The notes under the pieces: model-generated
The model's database searches: none
The model's input: the letters and a program-made list of their open reading frames with translations, nothing else
What the model was told of the DNA's origin: nothing
Made by a program: the position numbers and the translations under genes
Shown: positions 46,926 through 55,166 of the stretch, piece by piece
How positions within the stretch are numbered: the stretch's first letter is position 1
Layout of the letters: each line of letters starts with the position of its first letter
Assembly: GCF_002351485.1 (NCBI RefSeq)
Contig: NZ_NWMW01000001.1
Location: 992,001-1,056,000, forward strand
Direction: 5' to 3'
Source of the DNA: Sphingomonas spermidinifaciens
GTDB lineage: Bacteria; Pseudomonadota; Alphaproteobacteria; Sphingomonadales; Sphingomonadaceae
Length of the DNA stretch: 64,000 bases

Positions 46926-47885
46926 ATGGCGCTTCCTTCTCTCTTCGACCGTCTTCGGCTGCCGATCGTCGCCAGCCCGATGTTCATCGTCTCCGGGCCG
47001 GAGCTGGTCATTGCACAGTGCAAGGCGGGGATCGTCGGCTCGTTCCCTTCGCTCAATGCCCGGCCGCAGAGTCTCTTCGACGAGTGGCTCCACCGCATCA
47101 CCGAGGAACTCGCCGCCTGGGATCGCGATCATCCGGAGGCGCCCTCGGCCCCGTTCGCGGTCAACCAGATCGTTCACAAGTCGAACGATCGGCTCGCGGC
47201 CGATCTCGAAACCTGCGCCAAGTGGCGCGTTCCGATCGTCATCACGTCGCTCGGCGCGCGTGAGGAGCTCAACACAGCGGTTCACGCGTGGGGCGGCATC
47301 ACCCTTCACGACGTGATCGATGACCGCTTCGCGCACAAGGCGGTGGAGAAGGGCGCCGACGGCCTGATCCTCGTCACCGCGGGCGCGGGCGGCCATGCCG
47401 GGCGGCTCAACCCCTTTGCCTTCGTCCAAGAAGTGCGCGACTGGTTCGAGGGGCCGGTGCTCCTCTCGGGCGCGATCGCCAATGGCGGCGCGGTGCTGGC
47501 GGCCCAGGCGGCGGGCGCTGACCTCGCCTATATCGGTTCGCCCTTCATCGCGACGGTCGAGGCGAATGCCGAGCCCGCCTACAAGCAGGGGATCGTCGAA
47601 GGGCGGGCGGCCGACATCGTCTATACCAACCTGTTTACCGGCGTGCACGGCAACTACCTGCGCGCCTCGATCGAGGCCGCCGGGCTCGATCCCGACAACC
47701 TGCCGCAAAGCGATCCCAGCGCGATGAACTTCGGGTCGGGCGGCGGCAGCAAGGCCAAGGCGTGGCGCGACATCTGGGGGTCGGGTCAGGGCATCGGCGC
47801 GGTGCGCGTGGTCGAAAGCGTCGCGGACCGGGTGAACCGCCTCGCCGCCGAATATGCCGCGGCGAAAGCCCGCCTCCTCGCCTGA
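46926..47885 (+). CDS. Nitronate monooxygenase family flavoprotein
   Basis: FMN-dependent TIM-barrel enzyme of 319 aa in the 2-nitropropane dioxygenase/NMO family. Seen: LPIVASPMFIVSG at the N-terminus, VNQIVHKSNDR, VTAGAGGHAGRLNPFAFV with the conserved catalytic-type His, LSGAIANGGAVLAAQAAGADLAYIG (FMN phosphate site). It could oxidise nitronates such as propionate-3-nitronate or reduce enoyl compounds as in FabK relatives. ATG 46914 is an alternative start four codons upstream; neither has a strong ribosome site. Confidence 0.9.
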   Translation: MALPSLFDRLRLPIVASPMFIVSGPELVIAQCKAGIVGSFPSLNARPQSLFDEWLHRITEELAAWDRDHPEAPSAPFAVNQIVHKSNDRLAADLETCAKWRVPIVITSLGAREELNTAVHAWGGITLHDVIDDRFAHKAVEKGADGLILVTAGAGGHAGRLNPFAFVQEVRDWFEGPVLLSGAIANGGAVLAAQAAGADLAYIGSPFIATVEANAEPAYKQGIVEGRAADIVYTNLFTGVHGNYLRASIEAAGLDPDNLPQSDPSAMNFGSGGGSKAKAWRDIWGSGQGIGAVRVVESVADRVNRLAAEYAAAKARLLA

Positions 47886-47937
47886 GCAACAAAGTGTCGT
47901 TTACGCGGCGTTTAGCATCCGCTGGCATGGTGTCGGC

Positions 47938-49620
47938 ATGGGGTGCGGGAAGATCTGGCTGGCGGCGCTGCTCGGCGTGCTCGCGGCAATGCTGCCGGGC
48001 GCGGCGCGTGCGCAGGCGGGGCTGACCGGCCAGCCCGTTTCGGTCTGCGTCGCGCCGGTCCAACCCGGCGAGCGCTTCGCCGACCTGATCGCCGGTCGCA
48101 TCGATCTCGACTGCGAGCAGCGACAGACCCGCTACGGCAGCGGCGACTTCTGGGCGGCGAGCGGCGCCCTCTCGCTCGATCTGTCCCACCGCCAGATGCT
48201 GCTCCGCACCGCCAGCCTCTGGCAGCAGCGCGTGACCATCGGCATCGTTCATGCCGACGGCCGGATCGACTGGCTGCGCGCCGACGCGCGCGACCTCACC
48301 CGCCGCATCCAGCTCGGCGCCATCGTCGAGTTCGCGCTGCCCTCCGCAAGCGCGCCGGTCACGCGGATCGTCTGGCGGATCGACGGCGCGGCCAACCGGC
48401 GCGGCATCCTCAACGGCGTCCATGTCGCCAGCGAGCGCGAGAGCGATCGCTCGAACCTCTATATGGGCATGATCTACGCCGCGTTCGCCGGACTTTCGAT
48501 CGCGCTCCTGATCTTCAACTTCGCGCTGTGGCGCGCGCTGAAGCACCCGTTCCAGCTCGCCTATTGCCTGATGCTGGGCCTGCTCCTCGCCTATGCGCTG
48601 TCGAGCTCGGGGCTGCTTGCCTGGGCAGTGCCCTCGATCGACAACAACAATCGGCTGCGCATCAACTACATGATGCTTGCTGCCTCGGCGGGCGCGGCGC
48701 TGCTGTTCGCACGTACCTATTTCGAGGCGCGCGTGTTCGAGGGCGGCCTGGGACGGATCGTCGATGCGGTCATCACCGCGATGTTCGCGGTGGGGATCGG
48801 CGTCGCGCTGTTCGCGGGACGATGGATGATCGAGCTCGACCTTCTCTTCTCGATCACCTGCGGGTCGCTGATCGCGGTGATCCCCGCGATCGTCTGGCGC
48901 GCCTTTGCGAGGCGCAGCCGTTTCATCTGGATGTTCGCGCTCGCCTGGACCACCCCTGTGGTCGTGGCGGCGCTGCGCATCGCGCAGGCGATCAATCTCG
49001 TGCCGTGGAGCTTCTGGCTCGACAATTCGACGCTGATCGCGATGGCGGTCGAGGCGCTGCTGTCGAGCCTTGCGATCGCCTATCGCATCCGGCTGTTGTC
49101 CGCCGAACGCGACCGCGCGGTCGAGCAGGCGGCGGTTGACCGACTGCTGGCCGCGACCGATCCGCTGACGTCGCTTCTCAATCGCCGCGCCTTCCTCGGC
49201 CAGGCGATCGGCCGGCCGGGGCGCCAGCAGCTGATCCTTCTCGACATCGACCATTTCAAGCTGGTCAACGAAACGCTCGGCCATGACGGGGGCGACGAGG
49301 TGTTGCGCGTCGTCGCGCGCGTGCTGCGCCAAACGGCGCCCGCCGGGGCGCTGGTGGCGCGGCTGGGGGGCGAGGAGTTCGCGCTGGTGGCCGATGCCGC
49401 CGCGCCGGTCGATCCCGGCGTGTTGCTCGGGCGCCTGCGCGCGACGCGGATGCCGTTCGACTATGCCGTCACTGCCAGCATCGGCGCCTGTTTCGGCCCG
49501 CTTGGGAGCGAGCCCGACTGGAAGCGCCTGTACCAGATTGCCGACCGCGCACTGTTCGATGCCAAGGCGAGCGGGCGCGACCGCGCGCGTATCATCGAGG
49601 GGCTCGCCGCCGTCGCCTGA
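47938..49620 (+). CDS. 7TM-DISM-type diguanylate cyclase
   Basis: Membrane GGDEF protein of 560 aa. Signal peptide about 1-25, periplasmic sensor domain (about 26-175), seven or so membrane spans (about 180-385, from LYMGMIYAAFAGLSIALLIF), then GGDEF domain with DPLTSLLNRRAFL, LLDIDHFKLVNETLGHDGGDEVL and the active-site ARLGGEEFAL. It would make cyclic-di-GMP. The RxxD inhibitory site normally five residues before GG(D/E)EF is absent (sequence there is PAGALVAR), so product inhibition is probably weak. The layout matches 7TMR-DISM sensors of carbohydrates or other small ligands. Confidence 0.92.
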   Translation: MGCGKIWLAALLGVLAAMLPGAARAQAGLTGQPVSVCVAPVQPGERFADLIAGRIDLDCEQRQTRYGSGDFWAASGALSLDLSHRQMLLRTASLWQQRVTIGIVHADGRIDWLRADARDLTRRIQLGAIVEFALPSASAPVTRIVWRIDGAANRRGILNGVHVASERESDRSNLYMGMIYAAFAGLSIALLIFNFALWRALKHPFQLAYCLMLGLLLAYALSSSGLLAWAVPSIDNNNRLRINYMMLAASAGAALLFARTYFEARVFEGGLGRIVDAVITAMFAVGIGVALFAGRWMIELDLLFSITCGSLIAVIPAIVWRAFARRSRFIWMFALAWTTPVVVAALRIAQAINLVPWSFWLDNSTLIAMAVEALLSSLAIAYRIRLLSAERDRAVEQAAVDRLLAATDPLTSLLNRRAFLGQAIGRPGRQQLILLDIDHFKLVNETLGHDGGDEVLRVVARVLRQTAPAGALVARLGGEEFALVADAAAPVDPGVLLGRLRATRMPFDYAVTASIGACFGPLGSEPDWKRLYQIADRALFDAKASGRDRARIIEGLAAVA

Positions 49621-49665
49621 CTGCGCTATGGACTCCGCGCAACGATCGACGGAGCCCAAGTCCAG

Positions 49666-49866
49666 ATGCAGCGCCGCCGCCTTGGCCTTTGCCTCGCGAT
49701 CATCGCCTTCGCTGCGCTCGTGGCGATCAAGCCGCCCGTTGGCTATCTGCGGCTGTCGTTCGATACCGCGACCGAAAGCGGCGCCCCGCAGGTCGAGGCC
49801 GCGGTCGAGATCGGCGCGGTCGCCGTCACCATCCTGTTCCAGCAGGCCGAGCGCCGCCTGCGCTGA
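49666..49866 (+). CDS. Small possible membrane protein
   Basis: 66-aa reading frame: basic start MQRRRLGLCLAIIAFAALVAI (signal anchor or span), then a short region and a second weakly hydrophobic stretch (VEIGAVAVTILFQQ). No recognised family; the ribosome site GGAG is about 11 nt upstream. It fills the gap before the acyl-CoA ligase. Plausible but could be non-coding. Confidence 0.4.
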   Translation: MQRRRLGLCLAIIAFAALVAIKPPVGYLRLSFDTATESGAPQVEAAVEIGAVAVTILFQQAERRLR

Positions 49867-49893
49867 AACATATTGTTGCTGCCGGCGGCGGCC

Positions 49894-49931
49894 AGGTTGA
49901 CGCGAACGTCAACCTGCTTACACTCGTGTAA
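49894..49931 (+). promoter_or_regulatory. Promoter with overlapping operator dyads upstream of acyl-CoA ligase gene
   Basis: TTGACG (49897-49902), 16-nt spacer, TACACT (49919-49924) form a good sigma-70-type promoter. The -35 lies inside a perfect 9-bp-arm dyad AGGTTGACG-CGAA-CGTCAACCT (49894-49915), and the -10 inside TTACAC-TC-GTGTAA (49918-49931). Transcription would begin at or next to the ATG. The first dyad resembles TetR/MerR-type operators of fatty-acid and acyl-CoA regulators. Confidence 0.65.
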
Positions 49932-51623
49932 ATGATAAAAGACGGAGAGGTCTGGCGGCGGCAATATCGCCATCCGGGCGAGTGGGAACGCGCCTTCGCG
50001 CCCGAGACGATGATCGCGCTGTTCGAGGCGTCGGCGGCCGCGCACGGTCCCCGCCCGCTGATCGATTTCCTAGGCCGCAAGTTCAGCTACGCCGAAACGC
50101 TCGACGGCGCCAATCGCGTCGCCTGCGGACTTGCAGAATTGGGCTATGGCCCCGGCGACCGGATCGGGCTGTTCCTGCCCAACGTGCCGCATTATCTCGC
50201 CGCCTATTACGGCATCCTCAAGCTGGGTGCGACGGCGGTCAATTTCTCGCCGCTCTACACCGTTGACGAACTGGCGCATCAGGTCGCCGATTCGGGAACG
50301 CGCCTGCTCTTCACCCTGTCGGCGACGGCGCTCCTGCCCACCGCGCTCAAGGTGCTCGACAAGAGCGCGCTCGAGCGGCTGGTGGTCGGTTCGGTCGCGG
50401 GTGCCCTCCCCGCCACCAAGTCGGTGCTCTATCGCTGGTTCAAGGCCAAGGAGATCGCCGAAAAGCCGGACGATCCGCGCATCCTGGCCTTCTCGAAGCT
50501 GATCGCCAACAAGGGCGCGTGTTCGACCCCGCCGCTCGATCCCGAGCGGGACCTGGCGCTCATCCAGTATACTGGCGGCACGACCGGCGTGCCCAAGGGT
50601 GCGATGCTGAGCCACCAGAACCTGTCCGCCAATGCGCGGCAGGTGGCGCTGCTCGACCCCGAGTTGGGGCAGACGACCGACCGCATCCTCGGCGCGCTGC
50701 CGATGTTCCACGTCTTCGCCAATACCTGCGTCCTCAACCGCACGGTGCTCACGGGCGGCGAGATCGTCCTCCTGCCCCGCTTCGATGCGGGCCAGGTGCT
50801 GGCGGCAATAGAGCGGACCAAGGCAACCGCGCTGCCCGGCGTGCCGACGATGTACCGCGCCCTCCTCGACCATCCGAAGCTGGCGCAGACCGACCTCTCT
50901 TCCTTGCGCATCTGCATCTCGGGCGGCGCGCCGCTGCCCGCCGAGCTCAAGGAGAAGTTCGAGGCGGCGACCGGCGCGACGCTGATCGAGGGCTATGGCC
51001 TGTCCGAAAGCTCAGGCGTCGTCTCCGCCAACCCCTATGAGGCTGAAGGGAAGTCTGGAACGATCGGCCAGCCGCTCGCTGCGACGCGCGTGAAGCTCGT
51101 CGACAAGGAGGACGCTTCCCGCCCCGCACCCGAGGACGAACCGGGCGAGATCGTCGTCGCCGGGCCGCAGATCATGTGCGGCTATTGGCAACGCCCCGAT
51201 GCCGATGCGGAGGTGTTCGTGACCGACGCGGCGGGCACGCGCTGGCTGCGCACCGGCGATGTCGGGACGATCGACGAGGACGGCTTCATCCGCATCGTCG
51301 ATCGCCTCAAGGACATGATCGCAGTCGGCGGCTTCAAGGTTTTCCCGAGCCAGATCGAGGCGATCCTGTATCACCATCCCGCGGTGCGCGAGGCGCTGGT
51401 GATCGGCATGCCCGACGCCTATCGCGGCGAGGTGCCGCGCGCATATGTGACGCTGGAGGCCGAGAGCGAAGCGACCGGCGAGGCGATCCGCGACTGGCTC
51501 AACCCTCAACTCGGCAAGCACGAGCGGGTGGACGAAGTCGTCGTGCGCCTGGCGCTGCCGAAGACGATGATCGGCAAGCTGAGCCGCAAGGACCTGGTGA
51601 AGGAAGTGATGGCGGAGGCCTGA
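49932..51623 (+). CDS. Long-chain acyl-CoA ligase (AMP-binding)
   Basis: 563-aa adenylate-forming enzyme activating fatty acids to acyl-CoA, FadD-like. Seen: IQYTGGTTGVPKGAMLSHQN (P-loop motif), FANTCVLNRTVL region, EGYGLSESSGVVSANP (A5), WLRTGDVGTIDEDGFIRIVDRLKD (A7/A8 hinge) and the C-terminal catalytic Lys in MIGKLSRKDLVKE. The only good start, ATG 49932, has no ribosome site and sits at the predicted transcription start, so the mRNA may be leaderless. Regulation by the dyads just upstream is likely. Confidence 0.93.
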   Translation: MIKDGEVWRRQYRHPGEWERAFAPETMIALFEASAAAHGPRPLIDFLGRKFSYAETLDGANRVACGLAELGYGPGDRIGLFLPNVPHYLAAYYGILKLGATAVNFSPLYTVDELAHQVADSGTRLLFTLSATALLPTALKVLDKSALERLVVGSVAGALPATKSVLYRWFKAKEIAEKPDDPRILAFSKLIANKGACSTPPLDPERDLALIQYTGGTTGVPKGAMLSHQNLSANARQVALLDPELGQTTDRILGALPMFHVFANTCVLNRTVLTGGEIVLLPRFDAGQVLAAIERTKATALPGVPTMYRALLDHPKLAQTDLSSLRICISGGAPLPAELKEKFEAATGATLIEGYGLSESSGVVSANPYEAEGKSGTIGQPLAATRVKLVDKEDASRPAPEDEPGEIVVAGPQIMCGYWQRPDADAEVFVTDAAGTRWLRTGDVGTIDEDGFIRIVDRLKDMIAVGGFKVFPSQIEAILYHHPAVREALVIGMPDAYRGEVPRAYVTLEAESEATGEAIRDWLNPQLGKHERVDEVVVRLALPKTMIGKLSRKDLVKEVMAEA

Positions 51624-51669
51624 CCTGCACCTTTACGCCGGGCCCGACCCGGGGCGGCGAGCCAAGACC

Positions 51670-52356
51670 TCAATCCCCTTGCGGTTGCGGCAACAGCAGC
51701 GCCAGCAGGATCATTCGGCATTCGGCGTCCATCTCGCCGTCGATCATCTCGGGACGGAAGCGGCGCTGGAAGGCGCGGATCGCAGCGCACGGGTCGCTGA
51801 CGTCATAGCCGAAGCGTTCGAGCGCGAGGAGGAAGCTCGCCTCGTTCCAATGCGGGTCCATGAGGCCCCGGGTCGGGCGCGGCAGCGCGAGGCGCAGGCG
51901 CGAAAGCTTCCACCAGGGAAACAGCTCGCCCGGATCCTTCTTGCGCGTCGGCGCGATGTCCGAATGGCCGACGACGTTGCCACGCGTGATCGAGTAGCGG
52001 TCCTTGATCGCCGCGACGAGGCGGATGACGGCATTGACCTGTGCCTCGGGAAAGTCGCGATAGCCGAACTCGTGGCCGGGATTGACGATCTCGATCCCGA
52101 TCGAGGCCGAATTGACGTCGGTGACCCCGCGCCAGTGCGAGCGGCCGGCATGCCAGGCGCGCTTGTCCTCATCGACCAGCGCAAAGACGGTGCCGTCTTC
52201 CTCGACCAGATAATGCGCCGACACCTTCGCCTCGGGATCGCAGAGGCGGGCAAGCGCCGCCGCGCCCGTCTCCATGCCGGTGTAATGGAGCACGATCATG
52301 CTGATCGGCAGCGCGCGGTCGTCGAAATTGGGCGAAGGCGCTTGGGCCGGCTGCAT
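51670..52356 (-). CDS. AmpD-like N-acetylmuramoyl-L-alanine amidase
   Basis: 228-aa zinc amidase. Amidase_2 domain: MIVLHYTGM (first zinc His), SAHYLVEEDGTVFALVDEDKRAWHAG, NSASIGIEIVNPG, and VVGHSDIAPTRKKDPGELFPW with the second His and DPG zinc ligand. The C-terminal part (about 165-225) resembles a peptidoglycan-binding domain (AIRAFQRRFRPEMIDGEMD). No signal peptide, so it probably recycles anhydro-muropeptides in the cytoplasm. It follows cheR by 40 nt and may be read through from the che operon. Confidence 0.92.
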   Translation of the reverse strand: MQPAQAPSPNFDDRALPISMIVLHYTGMETGAAALARLCDPEAKVSAHYLVEEDGTVFALVDEDKRAWHAGRSHWRGVTDVNSASIGIEIVNPGHEFGYRDFPEAQVNAVIRLVAAIKDRYSITRGNVVGHSDIAPTRKKDPGELFPWWKLSRLRLALPRPTRGLMDPHWNEASFLLALERFGYDVSDPCAAIRAFQRRFRPEMIDGEMDAECRMILLALLLPQPQGD

Positions 52357-52396
52357 CCGCGTTGATTGCGGCGCGCGCGGCCGCGACGCAAGCCCC

Positions 52397-53233
52397 TCAG
52401 GCGTAGCGACGCGGGCGGTCGGAAATGGCGTAGAAGCCGCGCCACTGGCGGCTGGGCTCGAGCCGGTCGGTCTGGCCGATCACCGTCTCCCCCGCCCCAA
52501 GCACCAGCATGCCGCCGGGGCGCAGCGCGCAGGCGAGCGCATCGAGCACGCGCGCACGCGTCGGTCCGCCGAAATAGAGGAGGACGTTGCGACAGAGGAT
52601 GACGTCGAATTTGCCCGGCAGTACCGGGTCGCTTGCCAGGTTCTGACGGCGATAGCGAATGCGATCGACCAGCTCGGGCTTACCCACCCAATCCTCGCCG
52701 ACGGGATCGAACCACTGCATCAGCCGGCGGATCGGCAGTCCGCGCTGCACCTCGAACTGTGAATAGCGGCCCGATCGTGCGCGAGCGAGCGCCGCGCCCG
52801 ACACGTCGGTCGCCTGAATGTCGGGCATGGGGCCGCCGCGCTCGGCAAACAGCATCGCAAGGCTGAGCGGTTCCTGCCCCGCCGAGCAGCCCGCCGACCA
52901 GATGCGCGGCCGTCCGCCCTCGCTCGCCATCGACGACGCCGCCTCGACCACCTGTTCGAGCACGCCGGCGTCGCGGAAGAAGCTCGTTTCCTGGTTAAGG
53001 AGCGCCTCGACCACCGCGTCGGCAAGGTTGGGGTCGCGCGCGCCGAGCAGCGCCCCTACCAGCGCGTCGAAATCGGCAAGCCCACGCTCACGCAATAAAG
53101 GCTTCAGCGTTGCATCGAGCCGCCAGGCGCGATTGGCGGCGAGTTGCTGGCCCGTCCGCTGTTCGAGGAGCGCGGCGATGATGCCGGTCGCACCGACGCG
53201 AGGCGCACTGGCGGGCAATGGGCGGAGCGTCAT
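52397..53233 (-). CDS. cheR: Chemotaxis receptor methyltransferase CheR
   Basis: 278-aa SAM-dependent methyltransferase that methylates chemoreceptor glutamates. N-terminal helical CheR_N (ALLEQRTGQQLAANRAWRLD), then LNQETSFFRDAGVLEQVV, IWSAGCSAGQEPLSLAML (SAM loop), IQATDVSGAALARARSGRYS, and FDVILCRNVLLYFGG, all diagnostic. Its ATG overlaps the cheB stop by 4 nt. Confidence 0.96.
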   Translation of the reverse strand: MTLRPLPASAPRVGATGIIAALLEQRTGQQLAANRAWRLDATLKPLLRERGLADFDALVGALLGARDPNLADAVVEALLNQETSFFRDAGVLEQVVEAASSMASEGGRPRIWSAGCSAGQEPLSLAMLFAERGGPMPDIQATDVSGAALARARSGRYSQFEVQRGLPIRRLMQWFDPVGEDWVGKPELVDRIRYRRQNLASDPVLPGKFDVILCRNVLLYFGGPTRARVLDALACALRPGGMLVLGAGETVIGQTDRLEPSRQWRGFYAISDRPRRYA

Positions 53234-54288
53234 CGCCCACCCTCGAACCGATGGGCGATCGCTCGGCCGATCGCCTCGGGCGGCAACACTGCCTGGGCGA
53301 GGCCCGCGGCGACGACTGCGCCCGGCATCCCCCAGACGACCGAACTTTCCTGATCCTGCGCGACGAGCGTGCCTCCGGCCTTTACGATTCGCTCCGCCCC
53401 CGCCGCGCCGTCACGGCCCATCCCGCTCAGCATCACGGCAAAGGCATCGGCCCCGAAGCAGGCGGCGACGCTGGCGAACATCGGATCGACCGAGGGCATG
53501 CAGCCGCTCGCCGACTTCTCGCGATCGAGGCGGAGGACATGGCCGTCGGTCATCGGGCCGCAAACAAGGTGCCCGTCGCCGGGCGCGACATAGACCTGCC
53601 CGCCGCGAAGCCGCATCCGATCCTCCGCGACCAGGCACGGGCGCCCGGCGAGCTTCGCCACCTGCGCCGCGAAATAGGGCATGAAGGACGCTGGCAGATG
53701 CTGGGTGATGAGGATCGGGGCAGTGCATGCGGCGCCGAGTTCGCCCAGCAGCCGGCCGAGCGAATGGATGCCACCGGTCGAGGCGCCGATCGCCACGATG
53801 CGCGGCGCGTCGCGGCGCGTGCCGAGGCTCGGCGCCGCCCGCTCGGCCGGTGCCCCGGGGCGATGATCTTCGGTGAGCCGCTCAACGCGCTCCGCGAGCA
53901 ACTGGGCGAAGCGGCCGGCGAGCACGCCAGCGCCCGGCTTGACCAGCGTGTCGGCGGCGCCGAGCGCCAGCGCGCGCACGCTCGCCTCGGCCCCGGGCGC
54001 GCTCGTCGAGGAGACAATCAACACGCGCGCGCCCTGACCGGCCCGCAGGATGTCGGGCAGCGCGGCGAGGCCGTTCTGCCCCGGCATCTCGATATCGAGA
54101 AGGATGACGTTCACCCGCTCGCGCGCGAGCAGGTCGAGTGCGGCACGCGCATCGCCCGCCTCGATCACGTCGCAGCCGCTTCCCTCGAGGATGCGGCGGA
54201 GCACCGCACGCGCGACGATCGAATCGTCGACGATCAGCACCCGCCGCCGCGGCGCCTCGGCCCTGTCTTGCGCAAGCGAGGTCGCCAC
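53230..54288 (-). CDS. cheB: Chemotaxis methylesterase/deamidase CheB
   Basis: 352-aa response-regulator esterase. N-terminal receiver domain (VLIVDDSIVAR; phosphorylated Asp65 in LLDIEMPGQNG; Lys in LVKPGA), then the esterase with GASTGG (Ser170), TQHLPASF (His197) and MLSGMGRDGAAG (Asp). Start is GTG 54288 because it follows GGGAG and clears the cheY stop; upstream in-frame sequence belongs to cheY. Overlaps cheR by 4 nt. Confidence 0.96.
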   Translation of the reverse strand: MATSLAQDRAEAPRRRVLIVDDSIVARAVLRRILEGSGCDVIEAGDARAALDLLARERVNVILLDIEMPGQNGLAALPDILRAGQGARVLIVSSTSAPGAEASVRALALGAADTLVKPGAGVLAGRFAQLLAERVERLTEDHRPGAPAERAAPSLGTRRDAPRIVAIGASTGGIHSLGRLLGELGAACTAPILITQHLPASFMPYFAAQVAKLAGRPCLVAEDRMRLRGGQVYVAPGDGHLVCGPMTDGHVLRLDREKSASGCMPSVDPMFASVAACFGADAFAVMLSGMGRDGAAGAERIVKAGGTLVAQDQESSVVWGMPGAVVAAGLAQAVLPPEAIGRAIAHRFEGGR

Positions 54289-54302
54289 CGGCGTTGCTCC
54301 CG

Positions 54303-54668
54303 TCAGGCCATGCCGACGATCTGGAGCTTCGACTGCAGCGTCTCGCGGTCGAAGGGCTTCATGACATATTCGTCGGCCCCCGCCTCGATCGCCGCGCGGA
54401 TATAGGCGATGCCGTTCTCGGTCGTGCAGAACACGACCTTGGGCTTGGCCGACAGGCTCGCCTCGCGCAGCGCGCGCAGAAAGTCCATGCCGCTCATCAC
54501 CGGCATATTCCAGTCGAGCAGCACCACGTCGGGGGGCGAGGCAAGGCAGGCGTCGAGGGCCTCGCGGCCGTCCGCGGCCTCGCGCACCTCGAACGAGAGC
54601 CCTTCGAGGATATGACGGGCAACCTTGCGGATGACCTTCGAATCGTCGACTACCAGACACGATTTCAT
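54303..54668 (-). CDS. cheY: Single-domain response regulator CheY
   Basis: 121-aa receiver: acidic pair in CLVVDDSKVIRK, phospho-acceptor Asp52 in VVLLDWNMPVMSGMDFL, Thr in VVFCTTENG, and Lys in YVMKPF. No output domain, so it would act on a flagellar switch or another protein. Third gene of the che operon, 63 nt after cheW and 14 nt before cheB. Confidence 0.95.
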   Translation of the reverse strand: MKSCLVVDDSKVIRKVARHILEGLSFEVREAADGREALDACLASPPDVVLLDWNMPVMSGMDFLRALREASLSAKPKVVFCTTENGIAYIRAAIEAGADEYVMKPFDRETLQSKLQIVGMA

Positions 54669-54731
54669 GCAACGCTTACCTTGTTTTTCCGCGACCCTTC
54701 GGACCTTCGCACACGGAGCGTAAGCACCGCG

Positions 54732-55166
54732 TTAATTGCATCGGGAATGGAGGTTGCCGGGCACCAGCGCCGCCAGATCGATGACCAGCGCCGCCTCTCC
54801 TGCCGGCTCGACCAGTGCAGAGGCGGCATCCGCCCAGTGGCCCGACAGCGCGATGCCCGGATCGAGCGGCTGGGCAGCAAGTTCCGCCACGTCGTCGAGC
54901 GCATCGACGACGAACGCATAATGATGTCCCTCGATCGCCGAGACGATCGCCCGGCGCGGGGGCGCCGCCGATGCCTCGCCCGTCAGCGTGCCGGCGGTGT
55001 CGATCACCGTGACGATGCGGCTGCGAAGCGTCGCGAGGCCAAGCACGTGGCGCGCGGCGAGCGGTGCGGGCGTGACCTCGCCCAGATCGACGACCGATTC
55101 GACCGAGCGCGAGGCGACGGCGACCGCCTGGCCCGCGATCCTCGCAACGAGGAAGAGTTCGCTCAC
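54732..55166 (-). CDS. cheW: Chemotaxis adaptor CheW
   Basis: 144-aa SH3-like coupling protein linking receptors to CheA. Recognisable start LFLVARIAGQAVAVASRSVESVV, GLATLRSRIVTVIDTAGTL (the RGxxxPVIDL-type segment in variant form), YAFVVDALDDVAEL. It is more divergent than typical CheW. ATG overlaps the cheA stop by 4 nt. Confidence 0.9.
   Translation of the reverse strand: MSELFLVARIAGQAVAVASRSVESVVDLGEVTPAPLAARHVLGLATLRSRIVTVIDTAGTLTGEASAAPPRRAIVSAIEGHHYAFVVDALDDVAELAAQPLDPGIALSGHWADAASALVEPAGEAALVIDLAALVPGNLHSRCN

Noticed and set aside
47900..47914. TTTA-N7-TTTA as a second CtrA site before the diguanylate cyclase
   Set aside because: Both half-sites deviate from TTAA; too weak to call without conservation data.
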